Assembly: GCA_002354655.1 (NCBI GenBank)
Contig: DELY01000009.1
Coordinates: forward strand, 80,042-144,041
DNA length: 64,000 nucleotides
DNA from: Pseudomonas sp. UBA2684
Lineage (GTDB): Bacteria > Pseudomonadota > Gammaproteobacteria > Pseudomonadales > Pseudomonadaceae
Direction: 5' to 3'
This document shows, piece after piece, positions 1-8,906 of this stretch. The notes beneath the pieces are model-generated. The model did no database searches, was not told the origin of the DNA, and saw only the letters and a program-made list of their open reading frames with translations. A program made the translations under genes and the position numbers. How positions within the stretch are numbered: position 1 is the first letter of the stretch; each line of letters begins with the position of its first letter.

Positions 1-68
1 GGACGGGACTCGAACCCGCGACCCCCGGCGTGACAGGCCGGTATTCTAACCGACTGAACTACCGCTGC
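1..68 (-). tRNA. tRNA-Asp (GTC), 3' end cut by window edge
   Basis: The reverse strand reads as a cloverleaf with D-arm, anticodon loop CTGTCAC carrying GTC, and a T-arm with TTCGAGT. The 5' acceptor strand GCAGCGG is present, but its 3' partner and the CCA lie left of position 1. It is followed in the same orientation by tRNA-Val, so the two probably form one transcript that continues beyond the window. Confidence 0.95.
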
Positions 69-103
69 GCGTCGGTCGGACTTACGTCCGAATTCACAAA
101 GAG

Positions 104-179
104 TGGTGGGTGATGACGGGATCGAACCGCCGACCCTCTGCTTGTAAGGCAGATGCTCTCCCAGCTGAGCTAATCACCC
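104..179 (-). tRNA. tRNA-Val (TAC)
   Basis: A complete 76-nt cloverleaf on the reverse strand. The acceptor GGGTGAT pairs with ATCACCC, the anticodon loop carries TAC, and CCA is encoded. It lies immediately downstream of a good promoter on the same strand and upstream of tRNA-Asp, so the two are likely cotranscribed. Confidence 0.96.
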
Positions 180-198
180 ATCGCTTTGCGAGGCGCGC

Positions 199-227
199 AA
201 TTTACGTTGGCACCTAAGCTAAGTCAA
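199..227 (-). promoter_or_regulatory. sigma70-type promoter for the tRNA-Val/Asp unit
   Basis: On the reverse strand there is a -35 TTGACT (222-227), a 17-bp spacer and a -10 TAAATT (199-204). These are followed by a GC-rich stretch leading into tRNA-Val. The spacing and position fit a strong stable-RNA promoter. Confidence 0.7.
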
Positions 228-584
228 TACTCTGCTTCAGTTTTTTCTCACACGGCAGGAAAAATAAAGACTCTGTAGCCGTTAACTGTTGATGCGCTGC
301 AGCGCCTCAGGGGCGTGGCTGTAACCGCGAAGAGCGGCAGGTTTGGCAGTGTTGTAGATAAACCCACACAGCGCCGCTGTGCGCTGGCTGGGTAGCAGGG
401 GCCTTGGCCGCGCGGCCTGAACAGCTCGCGGTCAAGATCGCCGCCACACAAGCTTGACTGCTCATGCGCCACGTCATGGCGACAGAGCCCAATAAATCCC
501 CCGCGCCCCACGCGCCGGCATCTTGCGCCACATGGAGCAAACCCTGCGGCCAATCCCGCATCGGCGCTGTAGGGCTACAACTTG
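228..584. other. intergenic region between tRNA promoter and gspM
   Basis: About 360 bp without a convincing gene; the open frames here lack ribosome binding sites and recognisable protein content. The only structure noted is a short hairpin overlapping the gspM stop codon at 565-592. This is simply the space between the 3' end of the secretion operon and the tRNA unit. Confidence 0.5.
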
Positions 585-592
585 CTACAGCG
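565..592 (-). terminator. possible hairpin at end of xcp operon
   Basis: An 8-bp stem CGCTGTAG/CTACAGCG with a 12-nt loop includes the gspM stop codon. There is no T-run after it on the reverse strand, so intrinsic termination is doubtful. It may only protect the 3' end of the mRNA. Confidence 0.25.
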
Positions 593-1115
593 GCACACGC
601 AAAGTCAGCCGGGCCGCCACCCGATTCTCCTCGTCGCGATCCAGCCCTGCCTCGGCGATCTGCACCCCCTGCTGTTCCAGTGCCGCGAACCAGCGCAGCA
701 GTTGGACGAACGGCGCCGGTTGCAGGCTGACTTGCAGCGAACCGTCGCTGTCGCTGTCCAGTCGCTCGACCGCCAAACCCTGTTCGGCGGCGCTGGCCGT
801 CACCAGCCCTTGCAAACGCGCCGGATCGAGACTGACCTGCGGCGCACTCGCCAGGCTGCGCGCCAAAGGCGCCTGGGCTTGCAGGTAGGCATGCAGGGCG
901 CGCTGCTGCTCGAACGCGCTACGTGCGGCGGCTACGCCCTGTTGCGCCGGCTGCCAAAGCAGCAGGTACAGCAGCACCAGCAACAGAAACAGGCCCAACA
1001 ACCCCAAGGCCAGCTGTTCACGCGCCGCCAAACCACGCCAACGTTGCAGCAATACCGAGCGCTGCCACTGCGCTGCCAAGGGGCTCTTCAATTCATTCAG
1101 GCTGCTCATGTTCAT
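585..1115 (-). CDS. xcpZ: type II secretion protein GspM (XcpZ)
   Basis: An inner-membrane component of the type II secretion platform that partners GspL and GspE. The 176-residue protein has a short cytoplasmic N-terminus, one hydrophobic helix (about residues 32-52, rich in Leu) and a periplasmic alpha/beta domain, which is the family layout. It is the last gene of the leftward gspE-M operon. Its ATG lies within the last codons of gspL, a 4-bp overlap that implies translational coupling. The sequence is weakly conserved, so the call leans on position and topology. Length matches the P. aeruginosa XcpZ of about 174 residues. Confidence 0.92.
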   Translation of the reverse strand: MNMSSLNELKSPLAAQWQRSVLLQRWRGLAAREQLALGLLGLFLLLVLLYLLLWQPAQQGVAAARSAFEQQRALHAYLQAQAPLARSLASAPQVSLDPARLQGLVTASAAEQGLAVERLDSDSDGSLQVSLQPAPFVQLLRWFAALEQQGVQIAEAGLDRDEENRVAARLTLRVPL

Positions 1116-2245
1116 CCCCCAATCACCAGTCGCGCGCTGACCCCGGCCGCCTCGCGACTGGCCGAACCCAATTGCACCGCCAACCCGGCCTGCTGCAACC
1201 GCTCGCGCAAACGCTCCAGCTCACTAAAGCCGGGCGCACGCACCTGCATGGCCAAATCGCCGCGGGCCTCGCTGAAATCCAGTTGCTCGACCTGCACTGG
1301 TGCGCCCTCCGCGACCATCGCCTGACTCACCTCGGCCAGCATGCCGAGCAAACGGCTTTGGCCACCGCCCCCTGCCGCCAGGTGCTGATCCAGTTGCGCA
1401 CGCAAATTGACCAACTTGCGGTCCTCGGGAAACAGCTCTTGGTACAACGCCGCGCTGGCCTCGGCATAGGCATCGGCCTGGCGCTGCAAATGCCAACCCT
1501 GGGCCAGATTGAAGCCCCATTGCAGCACCAACCAGAGCCCGAGCAACCCCAGCAGTGGCCGCCAGCGCTGCCATTGGCCATTGCTCACCTGGGTGGCAAA
1601 TTCGCCCTGCGCCAGGTTGCTCTGTACGCTCTGCTGCGCCAGCCAGTGGTAGGCGTCGACAAGCTCCAGGCTGTCATCCAGCGGCGCCAACCCAGCCTGC
1701 GACGCGGCGCGATAAGCAATATGTGGATGCGCACAAGCGCCGGCCAGCGCCGGCCACGCCTCGGCGCTCAAGGCTAAACGCGCGACCTCGGCGCCGCCGA
1801 GCAACCAGCGCGACTCCAGGTACAGCAACTGCGTGCCTTCGCGCGGTAGCAAATCGGCATCGATGGTAATTGCCTGCGGCGGCGTAGCGCATAGCGCCAA
1901 CCAGCTCGACAGCCAACTGCGGCGCACGGCAAACACCCGATGACGGCCGTCGGGCAACTGTTCGCCCAGCGCCAGGTGCAACTGCTCGACATCCTCGGCC
2001 AGCAACTCCTCCACCGCGAACGGCAACGCCTGGCGCAACCAGCGGGCTTTTTGCGTTGGCAGGCGCACTGCGCAGGCGGTTACCGCCTCGACCGGCAAGA
2101 CCAGGGTCCAGACCCCAGTTGGCTCGGCCAGCGCGGCGGCGAATGGCAAACGCTGGCTGTCGCCCTGACGCACCCGCCACACCGGCAATGCCGCGTCGGC
2201 GCCGGCACAGGCCGCAGGCGGCAGAAACACACACAACTGACTCAT
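1112..2245 (-). CDS. xcpY: type II secretion protein GspL (XcpY)
   Basis: A 377-residue assembly-platform protein that links the GspE ATPase to the inner membrane. A large N-terminal cytoplasmic actin-like domain (to about residue 230) precedes one transmembrane helix (a stretch beginning PLLGLLGLWLVLQW) and a ferredoxin-like periplasmic domain. It overlaps gspK upstream and gspM downstream by 4 bp each. The family is recognised by layout, length and operon position. It is needed to couple ATP hydrolysis to pseudopilus assembly. Confidence 0.93.
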   Translation of the reverse strand: MSQLCVFLPPAACAGADAALPVWRVRQGDSQRLPFAAALAEPTGVWTLVLPVEAVTACAVRLPTQKARWLRQALPFAVEELLAEDVEQLHLALGEQLPDGRHRVFAVRRSWLSSWLALCATPPQAITIDADLLPREGTQLLYLESRWLLGGAEVARLALSAEAWPALAGACAHPHIAYRAASQAGLAPLDDSLELVDAYHWLAQQSVQSNLAQGEFATQVSNGQWQRWRPLLGLLGLWLVLQWGFNLAQGWHLQRQADAYAEASAALYQELFPEDRKLVNLRAQLDQHLAAGGGGQSRLLGMLAEVSQAMVAEGAPVQVEQLDFSEARGDLAMQVRAPGFSELERLRERLQQAGLAVQLGSASREAAGVSARLVIGG

Positions 2246-3207
2246 GGCTCGACTTCCTCGACGGGCGCGGGCGCTTCACCGCTCTGCCCCAGATCACGGG
2301 CTAAGACATACACCTTGCCATCGCGGGTGCGTTGCAAGGTACTGCGTAGAACCTGACGGCGATCACCGACGCTGACTTCGCTGATCGCCTGAAAATACTG
2401 GCTACCGACACCCAAGGCCTGGCCCTGCACGGGCAAACCGTTCAACTGGCGAGTGAAGCTCTGCACATCGCTGTAACCCTGGCTGCCGCGCGCCGCCACC
2501 AGGCCTTGCGCGGCGCTGAGCGACAGCCCCTCGACCAGGCTCGCCAGCACCCAGGCATTGGCGGTGTTGACGTTCAAGGTCGCGTCTTCCGGCAAGGCGG
2601 TAACCAAGGGCAGCAGGCGCTGGTAATCGGCTTCGTTCATGTCCAGTAGCAAACGCAATTCCGAGACATCGGTCAGCGCCCGATTGGCCGTGCGGTAGGC
2701 CGGCTGTGCCAGTAAGTATTGATTATCTTCGGCGCCATAGCTGCCGCTCGGCTGCTCATCGACATCCAACCAATCGAGCAGGCGCTCGGCATACGGGGTG
2801 TCGATTTGCACGTTGAGCAGCAGACGCCGAAATTGCGCCAGCGCCGCATCATTGGCCTGGCCCTGACGCACCAGGCTGTTGAGGTTGAACCGCCCGCTCG
2901 GATCGATCAGGCGCACGCGCAATTCACCGCCTTCGTCCAGCGCGAATGGCGCCTGGGGCCGCGCCCACGGTTCGCCCAGGTGATCCACCGAGGCCTGCGG
3001 GTTGCCCTGCTGCAAGTCACGCTGCAACACCGCCTTGGCCAAGGTTTCACCGCCCAGCGCATAGTGCCAGGCCTGGCGCACATGCAGCTGGTTGGCACTG
3101 CTGCGAATCGACAGCTGCTGGCGGGCGATAATCCCCGCGCAGACCACCGTGACCACTGCCACCACCAGCAGCACGGTGATCAGCGCCATGCCCCGCTGCG
3201 CCCTCAT
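2242..3207 (-). CDS. xcpX: minor pseudopilin GspK (XcpX)
   Basis: A large minor pseudopilin of 321 residues that caps the type II pseudopilus tip with GspI and GspJ. The prepilin leader MRAQRG is followed by MALITVLLVVAVV. Position +5 of the mature protein is Thr rather than Glu, as usual for GspK. A long alpha-domain insertion and a helix-hairpin-helix-like region (NVNTANAWVLASL) fit the GspK fold. It is translationally overlapped with gspJ and gspL. The prepilin peptidase that would process it is not encoded in this window. Confidence 0.95.
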   Translation of the reverse strand: MRAQRGMALITVLLVVAVVTVVCAGIIARQQLSIRSSANQLHVRQAWHYALGGETLAKAVLQRDLQQGNPQASVDHLGEPWARPQAPFALDEGGELRVRLIDPSGRFNLNSLVRQGQANDAALAQFRRLLLNVQIDTPYAERLLDWLDVDEQPSGSYGAEDNQYLLAQPAYRTANRALTDVSELRLLLDMNEADYQRLLPLVTALPEDATLNVNTANAWVLASLVEGLSLSAAQGLVAARGSQGYSDVQSFTRQLNGLPVQGQALGVGSQYFQAISEVSVGDRRQVLRSTLQRTRDGKVYVLARDLGQSGEAPAPVEEVEP

Positions 3208-3887
3208 GATGTGGGCTCCGTGGCGCCCGCGCCTTCGTCCGGCGGCACATCGCCAGGTGTCTGCCCAGCTTGCTCGGGCAGCACGTCCGGCAGACGTAGC
3301 AGGCGCCGCACCGCGCCATAACGGCGATGTTCCAGCAGCAGTTCGACTGCCTGCGGCAAGGCTTTCAGCTGTTCGTCAGCACTGCTCTGCACTGGCGGCC
3401 AACTGCTTTGCCACGCGCCGTCGCCATCCAAGTAACGCAGTTGCAGGCGCGTCACCCCCTCCAGCGCTTGCTGCACGTTGGGCTGGCTGTCCTGAGCCTG
3501 GTCGAGCACCGTCCAATAGTGCCGCTGCCATTGCTCGCCGCTCAACTGCCAACGTACCCGCTGCACACTGGCCCGCGCCTGCCCCAACGGATTACGCCAG
3601 CCAACACGGCTCAATTCCACAACCGCACTGTCAAGCGTCTCGCCCAGCAAGGCCGGGCGCGCCTCGCCAAACGGATCGCGCACAGGGCGCACCGTCACTT
3701 GCAGCAGATCACGCTCGAACGCGGCGATGGCACGCACCAGCTCGCGCAACTGCTGCTCATGCGCGCGGGTGCTGCTGTCGGTGCGCAACACACTGTCGAG
3801 CATGCGGTAGGTGCCAAGGCCAAGCAGGGCGAAAATCGCGATGGCAATCAGCAGCTCAAGCAGGGTAAACCCGCCCATGCGCCTCAT
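3204..3887 (-). CDS. xcpW: minor pseudopilin GspJ (XcpW)
   Basis: A 227-residue minor pseudopilin. The class III leader MRRMGG precedes FTLLELLIAIAIFALLG with the conserved Glu at +5 of the mature protein. It forms the tip complex with GspI and GspK that initiates pseudopilus assembly. It overlaps gspI and gspK by 4 bp, so the order of translation is fixed by coupling. The acidic and Pro-rich tail is variable in the family. Confidence 0.95.
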   Translation of the reverse strand: MRRMGGFTLLELLIAIAIFALLGLGTYRMLDSVLRTDSSTRAHEQQLRELVRAIAAFERDLLQVTVRPVRDPFGEARPALLGETLDSAVVELSRVGWRNPLGQARASVQRVRWQLSGEQWQRHYWTVLDQAQDSQPNVQQALEGVTRLQLRYLDGDGAWQSSWPPVQSSADEQLKALPQAVELLLEHRRYGAVRRLLRLPDVLPEQAGQTPGDVPPDEGAGATEPTS

Positions 3888-4273
3888 GGCGAGGCCCCAA
3901 GAAAACCGCTTAGGCTGACCGCCGCGCGCTCGCGCAGGTCGCCACTCACGCTACGTTCCGGGCGCGGCGCCACCCACAACGTGACTCGGCGCATGCTCGG
4001 TTCGCTGGTCGCCTGGATTTCGCTCTGCCATTGCCAGCGCCGCCCGGCGAACTCCAGCTCGCCCTGGTCGCGGCCATCGCCGGGCGGGGTGTCGGCCAAC
4101 TGCAACTCGGTCAGGCGGTTATCGGCGATCCACATCGCCAGGGTCTTGTCTTCCAGGCGTGCGGCGGTTTGCAGGCTGCGCGCACTGGCGGTCAGCACAC
4201 TGGCGGCGACCAGGGCGAAAATCGCCAGGGCGACCAGCACTTCGAGCAACGTGAACCCCGCAGAGCGCTTCAT
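3884..4273 (-). CDS. xcpV: minor pseudopilin GspI (XcpV)
   Basis: A 129-residue minor pseudopilin. The start was set at the ATG of MKRSAG, which gives a six-residue prepilin leader before FTLLEVLVALAIFALVA; a longer open frame upstream would bury the leader and is rejected. The length equals the usual XcpV size. It nucleates the tip complex with GspJ and GspK. Its start overlaps the gspH stop codon by 4 bp. Confidence 0.94.
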   Translation of the reverse strand: MKRSAGFTLLEVLVALAIFALVAASVLTASARSLQTAARLEDKTLAMWIADNRLTELQLADTPPGDGRDQGELEFAGRRWQWQSEIQATSEPSMRRVTLWVAPRPERSVSGDLRERAAVSLSGFLGASP

Positions 4274-4800
4274 CCGGCAGGCCCCTTGGCGGGGCCAACG
4301 GCAACCTTGGGCAAGCGAAAGCCATCGCTGGACAATTGCAGGCGCAAGCCGTCTTTCCGGCGCTCGCTCAAGTGCAGGCGAAACGGGCTGAGTTCGCCAC
4401 TGGAGAGAATCAACAGCTGCGGCACGCTGTGCGCCGCGCCGCGTTTCTCCCCCTCTGGCAGTGGCAATTGCAGCGCGGCACCGTCCAGCTCGATGCTCAA
4501 CTGCGCCCAGCCGGGCAGGCGGTGGGGTTTGCCTGCCAACGCCTGCCAACGACCGCTGGCCGGCTCATAGCGCAGCACCTGATAGGTATCGTCGGTGAGC
4601 TGCAAACCGTATTCGCGGTTATCCAGCACCGCCTCTTCGGCCAGCACGCCAATCAACCCGGCCAGGCGTTCGGCTTCGTTGTGCAACTCGCGCGCCGGGC
4701 CGGCGATGCCGGTACTGAGCATGGCAATGCCGATCAGGCTGCCGAGAATCACCAGGACCACCAGCAGTTCGATCAGGGTGAAACCGCGGGCCTGGCGCAT
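4270..4800 (-). CDS. xcpU: minor pseudopilin GspH (XcpU)
   Basis: A 176-residue pseudopilin with leader MRQARG, then FTLIELLVVLVILGSLIG and the conserved Glu at mature position 5. It is thought to join the tip complex to the major pseudopilin shaft. It lies 6 bp downstream of gspG and overlaps gspI by 4 bp. The remaining beta-rich globular domain is normal for GspH. Confidence 0.95.
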   Translation of the reverse strand: MRQARGFTLIELLVVLVILGSLIGIAMLSTGIAGPARELHNEAERLAGLIGVLAEEAVLDNREYGLQLTDDTYQVLRYEPASGRWQALAGKPHRLPGWAQLSIELDGAALQLPLPEGEKRGAAHSVPQLLILSSGELSPFRLHLSERRKDGLRLQLSSDGFRLPKVAVGPAKGPAG

Positions 4801-4806
4801 GATTGA

Positions 4807-5289
4807 TCAGAGGTCCCAGTTACCGATATCGCTATCCAAATCGCTGCCGCCTTCCTTGCCGTCAGCGCCCAGCGAGTAGAGGTCGAACGCACCCTTGGTG
4901 CCCGGCGCCAGGTATTGGTAGACATTGCCCCACGGGTCGACCGGCAGACGCTTGAGGTAACCGTCCTTGTTCCAGTTTTTCGCCTGTGGATTGCCCGACG
5001 GTTTCTGCACCAGTGCTTCGAGGCCCTGCTGGGTGCTCGGGTAGGCGTGGTTATCCAGTTTGTACATGTCCAGCGCGGCGGCGACCGCCTTGATATCGCC
5101 CTTGGCCACGGTGACCTTGGCCTGATCCGGGCGACTCATCACCTGCGGCACCACCAAGGCGGCGAGAATGCCGAGAATCACCACCACCACCATGATTTCG
5201 ATAAGTGTGAAGCCCGTTTGACGCTTACCGAACCGTCGCAAAGGTATCTGCGTTGCCGGTCGTGCGCTTTTCAACGATCCGCTATTCAC
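4807..5289 (-). CDS. xcpT: major pseudopilin GspG (XcpT), GTG start, unusually long leader
   Basis: The major subunit of the type II pseudopilus. The mature part begins FTLIEIMVVVVILGILAALV, and the calcium-binding C-terminal region (GSDLDSDIGNWDL) is intact. The first start codon in frame is a GTG at 5287-5289, with a GGGG stretch about 8 bases upstream lying over the end of gspF. This gives 160 residues with a 26-residue leader before the Gly-Phe cleavage site, while XcpT leaders are usually 6-8 residues. No ATG or well-placed alternative start lies closer to the cleavage site; a TTG at residue 6 is possible but has poor ribosome binding context. Confidence 0.95.
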   Translation of the reverse strand: MNSGSLKSARPATQIPLRRFGKRQTGFTLIEIMVVVVILGILAALVVPQVMSRPDQAKVTVAKGDIKAVAAALDMYKLDNHAYPSTQQGLEALVQKPSGNPQAKNWNKDGYLKRLPVDPWGNVYQYLAPGTKGAFDLYSLGADGKEGGSDLDSDIGNWDL

Positions 5290-5293
5290 CTAA

Positions 5294-6511
5294 TTACCCC
5301 ACCAACTGATTGAGAGACAGAATCGGCAGCAGGATGGCCAACACGATGACCAACACCACTGCGCCCATAAACACCAACATAAACGGCTCGAACAGCCCGA
5401 CCAGCAGCGCCACCTGGGCACCCAGGTCGTTTTCCTGATTGCGCGCAGTGCGTGCGAGCATCTGATCCAGCTCGCCGGAGCGCTCGCCGCTGGCGATCAT
5501 GTGCAGCATCATCGGCGGAAACTGGCCGCTGGCTTCCAGCGCGCGGGTCAGGCTGCCACCTTCGCGCACCTTTTGCGCCGCCACCACCACTTGCGCGCGA
5601 ATCACCCGGTTGGCGATCACTTCGGCGCCGATGCCCAGCGCCTCCACCAGCGGCACGCCGCTCTGGGTGAGAATCGCCAGGGTCGAAGCGAAGCGCGCGC
5701 AATCGGTGGCGCGGATCAACCGGCCAACCAGCGGCACGCGCAGCAGCAAGCCATGCCAACGCAGCTTCACCGACTCGTCACGCAGCGCCCAACGCAGGGC
5801 GAAGAAGCCCAGCACGGCCAGAATCGCCGCCAGCCATCCCCAACCCTTGACCCACTCGCTCAAGGTAATCAGGCCGCGGGTCAGCGCCGGCAGGGTCTGC
5901 CCGGAGTCGACAAACACCCGCACCACGTCCGGCACCACGTAACCGAGCAGGAAGCCGACGATGAGCAAGGAGGCGCACATCAGGATCAACGGATAGAGCA
6001 GCGCCAGCTGGATCTTCTGCCGCGACTGCTGGCGCTGTTCGGTGTAATCGGCCAGTTGTTCCAGCACCGGCCCCAGATGCCCGGCGTGCTCGCCAGCCGC
6101 CACGGTGGCGCGGTACAGCTCGGGAAAGGCCGCGGGAAATTCCTTCAGGCTGCCGGCCAGGTCATGCCCTTCGAGCACGCGCGCCCGCACCGCCAGCAGC
6201 ATGCTCTGGATGCGCGGCAAACGCGCCTGGGCAGCCGCCGCGCGCAGGGCTTCTTCGATCGGCAACGCGGCCTGCACCAGAGTCGCCAACTGCCGGGTGA
6301 GCAGCGCCAGATCGCGCGCCGAAAGTCCGCGGGCAAAGCTGAAATGCCCGCCGCCACTGGCCTGTTCGCGGGTGCGCGTGGCCTTCACATCCAGCGGCGC
6401 CAGTTGCCGTTCGCGCAGCAACTGGCGTACCTGACGCGCACTGTCGGCCTCCAGCACGCCTTTCTGCTGGCGACCGTTGGCGTCGAGGGCGAGGTATTCG
6501 AAAGCGGCCAT
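5294..6511 (-). CDS. xcpS: type II secretion platform protein GspF (XcpS)
   Basis: A polytopic inner-membrane protein of 405 residues, exactly the XcpS length. Two homologous cytoplasmic helical domains (roughly residues 70-190 and 270-390) are each followed by hydrophobic segments; three membrane helices are visible. The N-terminal segment MAAFEYLALDANGRQQKGV is typical. It is thought to rotate or stage pseudopilin insertion above the GspE hexamer. It sits between gspE (13 bp) and gspG (4 bp). Confidence 0.97.
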   Translation of the reverse strand: MAAFEYLALDANGRQQKGVLEADSARQVRQLLRERQLAPLDVKATRTREQASGGGHFSFARGLSARDLALLTRQLATLVQAALPIEEALRAAAAQARLPRIQSMLLAVRARVLEGHDLAGSLKEFPAAFPELYRATVAAGEHAGHLGPVLEQLADYTEQRQQSRQKIQLALLYPLILMCASLLIVGFLLGYVVPDVVRVFVDSGQTLPALTRGLITLSEWVKGWGWLAAILAVLGFFALRWALRDESVKLRWHGLLLRVPLVGRLIRATDCARFASTLAILTQSGVPLVEALGIGAEVIANRVIRAQVVVAAQKVREGGSLTRALEASGQFPPMMLHMIASGERSGELDQMLARTARNQENDLGAQVALLVGLFEPFMLVFMGAVVLVIVLAILLPILSLNQLVG

Positions 6512-6523
6512 GGTTGTCCTAAC

Positions 6524-8011
6524 TCACTCTTCCTGGGTCACGCGCAGCACTTCTTCCAGGCTGGTCGCGCCTTCCAGCACCTTACGCCGGCCATCCTCGC
6601 GGATGCTCGGACCGAGCGTGCGGGCATGGCGGATCATTTCCTGCTCGGACGCGGCACTGTGAATCAAGCTGCGCAAGCGATCGTCGAACACCACCAGCTC
6701 GTAAATCCCGGTACGCCCGCGATAGCCCTGCTGATGGCACTCGTTGCAGCCGCGCGGGTGGTAGAGGGTCGGCGCCGTGGCAACCGCCACGCCGAGCAAG
6801 GCGCATTCGGCGGCATCGGCCTGATAGGCCTCCTTGCAATGCGGGCAAAGCACCCGCACCAGGCGCTGGGCCAGCACGCCGAGCAGCGAGGACGACAGCA
6901 GGAACGGCTCGACGCCCATATCCACCAGGCGGGTGATGGCGCCAATCGCGCTGTTGGTGTGCAACGTCGAGAGCACCAGATGCCCGGTCAACGAGGCTTG
7001 CACGGCGATTTCGGCGGTTTCCTTGTCGCGGATTTCACCGACCATCACCACGTCCGGGTCCTGGCGCAGAATCGCCCGCAGGCCACGGGCGAAGGTCATG
7101 TCGACCTTGGTGTTGACCTGGGTCTGGCCGATGCCTTCGAGGTGGTATTCGATTGGGTCTTCGACCGTGAGGATGTTGCGCGTGCGGTCGTTGAGGCTGA
7201 CCAGGCTGGCGTACAGGGTGGTGGTCTTGCCGGAGCCAGTGGGACCGGTGACCAGCAGAATGCCGTGGGGCTTGCGCACGGTGTCTTCCATCACCTGGCG
7301 ATCGCGCGTGCACATGCCCAAATGTTGCAGGTTCAGGCGCCCAGCCTGCTTGTCGAGCAAACGCAGCACCACCCGCTCGCCATTGGCCGAGGGCAGTGTC
7401 GAGACGCGGATATCCACCTCGCGGCCGCCAACCCGCAGGGAAATCCGCCCGTCCTGCGGGATACGCTTCTCGGCGATGTCCAGGCGCGCCATGACCTTGA
7501 TCCGCGACACCAGCAGCGCCGCCAGCTCACGCTTGGGCTCGAGCACCTCACGCAGGATGCCGTCCACGCGAAAACGCACGACCAGGCGTTTCTCGAAGGT
7601 TTCCAGGTGAATATCCGAGGCATTTTCCTTGATCGCCTCGCCAAGGATGGCGTTGATCAGGCGAATGATCGGGGCGTCGTCTTCCTGCTCCAGCAGGTCT
7701 TCGGTTTCCGGCACCTGCTCGGCCAGAGCGGCCAGATCGAGGCTGCCGCCAAGCCCCTCGGCCAGTTGCATGGCGCCCGACTCGTGCTGGTAAGCCTTGG
7801 CCAAGGCCTGCTCGAACGCCTCACCGGTCAATGCCCGCAACGGCAGTTGGCGGCCGGCAAAGCGCTGCGCCTCAGCCAGCGCCACCAGTTCGACCGCCGG
7901 CCGGTGCGCCAGGCAAGGCGGAGTGGCGTCGATCAACAAGACCACCCCATGGCGCTTGGCGAAGCTGAACGGCAAGCGGCGCAGTGGAGCTTCAGTAAGC
8001 AGAGCGTTCAT
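6524..8011 (-). CDS. xcpR: type II secretion ATPase GspE (XcpR)
   Basis: The cytoplasmic hexameric ATPase that powers pseudopilus assembly, 495 residues. Walker A is GPTGSGKT at residues 256-263. An Asp box and a Walker B-like region ([12 protein letters not shown]) follow, with the His box LSTLHTN. A zinc-binding tetracysteine module (CPHC and CNEC) lies near residues 390-435. It is the first gene of the leftward operon and is divergent from gspC across 246 bp. This arrangement is the xcpR/xcpP divergence of P. aeruginosa. Confidence 0.97.
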   Translation of the reverse strand: MNALLTEAPLRRLPFSFAKRHGVVLLIDATPPCLAHRPAVELVALAEAQRFAGRQLPLRALTGEAFEQALAKAYQHESGAMQLAEGLGGSLDLAALAEQVPETEDLLEQEDDAPIIRLINAILGEAIKENASDIHLETFEKRLVVRFRVDGILREVLEPKRELAALLVSRIKVMARLDIAEKRIPQDGRISLRVGGREVDIRVSTLPSANGERVVLRLLDKQAGRLNLQHLGMCTRDRQVMEDTVRKPHGILLVTGPTGSGKTTTLYASLVSLNDRTRNILTVEDPIEYHLEGIGQTQVNTKVDMTFARGLRAILRQDPDVVMVGEIRDKETAEIAVQASLTGHLVLSTLHTNSAIGAITRLVDMGVEPFLLSSSLLGVLAQRLVRVLCPHCKEAYQADAAECALLGVAVATAPTLYHPRGCNECHQQGYRGRTGIYELVVFDDRLRSLIHSAASEQEMIRHARTLGPSIREDGRRKVLEGATSLEEVLRVTQEE

Positions 8012-8257
8012 CCTAAGCGTGCCTTGAAACGGTAACCTGACATGAGTATCACGGCTAATTTTGGCCGCCGTATGTCTGCCTGGTTCCGTCGGTTAATTGT
8101 TATGGGGTTCCCGCCGTAGAGCGGGAGCTCTGCGCTATCTTTAGCACATCGCACGGCGCGACACACCACCCTGAAGGGGGGCTGTCAAATGCTCGCTAAC
8201 TGTCTATGATCGGCGCGCGATCCACGCCACATAACAATAATTTTTCGGAGTGACGCC
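8012..8257. promoter_or_regulatory. divergent promoter region of the two xcp operons
   Basis: A 246-bp spacer between gspE (leftward) and gspC (rightward) must hold both promoters. It contains a short hairpin CCCGC/GCGGG near 8110-8125. No clear consensus -35/-10 pair or quorum-sensing box could be assigned by eye, although the P. aeruginosa equivalent is quorum-regulated. Confidence 0.5.
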
Positions 8258-8902
8258 TTGCCTCTTTCGGCTCCCCAACGCTGGATGCAACTGCATGCCA
8301 CCACCCTGGTCGGCGTCGCGGTAATTCTGGCCATGAGCGTCAGCTTGGCCTGGCAAGCCGCAGACTGGCTGCGCGTCGTGCGCACACCGCCAGTCGCCAG
8401 CGCGCCAAACGCCGACCCAGAGAGCAGCCATGCCTCCAGCCAGCACCTCGATCAGCTGTTTGGCAGCAGCCGCCAGGACAACAACGCCCCGCCGCCAGTC
8501 ACCACCCTGCGTCTGACCCTGCTGGGCAGCTTCGTGCACGCCGACCCTAAACGCTCCAGCGCCATCATCCGCAGCGAAGGCAGCGAGCCACAGCGCTACG
8601 GCATAGACAGCGAGGTCAGCAGCGGCGTGCGCCTGGATGCGGTCTACGCTGACCGAGTAGAGCTGTTGCGCAATGGCCGCCGGGAAAGCCTGGCCTTTCC
8701 GCGTATCCCGTCCAGCGATAACAGCCAGATTTACACGCCCACCGAGACCGCGACGGATGCCCTGGACCAACTCAACGAGCTGGAAGCCGACAACCTTGCG
8801 CAACTGCGCGAACGCATGGACGCACTGCGTCAACAGATGGAGGCGTCCGGCACCTTGCCGGCCGACGCCGAACCCACCGAACCGCCTACGGAAAGCGACT
8901 GA
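8258..8902 (+). CDS. xcpP: type II secretion protein GspC (XcpP)
   Basis: An inner-membrane protein that connects the platform to the GspD secretin. The TTG start is chosen because CGGAG lies 7 bases upstream and no ATG precedes the membrane helix. Of 214 residues, one N-terminal helix (about 18-35) is followed by the HR domain (LRLTLLGSFVHAD region). The C-terminal segment (ELEADNLAQLRERMDALRQQ) looks like a coiled coil, as in XcpP, rather than the PDZ domain found in many GspC proteins. It is 4 bp upstream of gspD. Confidence 0.93.
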   Translation: MPLSAPQRWMQLHATTLVGVAVILAMSVSLAWQAADWLRVVRTPPVASAPNADPESSHASSQHLDQLFGSSRQDNNAPPPVTTLRLTLLGSFVHADPKRSSAIIRSEGSEPQRYGIDSEVSSGVRLDAVYADRVELLRNGRRESLAFPRIPSSDNSQIYTPTETATDALDQLNELEADNLAQLRERMDALRQQMEASGTLPADAEPTEPPTESD

Positions 8903-8906
8903 CACG

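Noticed and set aside
36-180. Protein-coding frames in the tRNA region
   Set aside because: The region is fully explained by two tRNAs and their promoter.
5501-8035. 844-codon forward-strand open frame across gspF and gspE
   Set aside because: Runs antisense across two well-supported genes and is His/Gln-rich in the way of shadow frames.
8012-8257. lux/las-type quorum-sensing box in the xcp divergent region
   Set aside because: PAO1 xcp genes are quorum-regulated, but no convincing CT-N12-AG dyad was found by eye.
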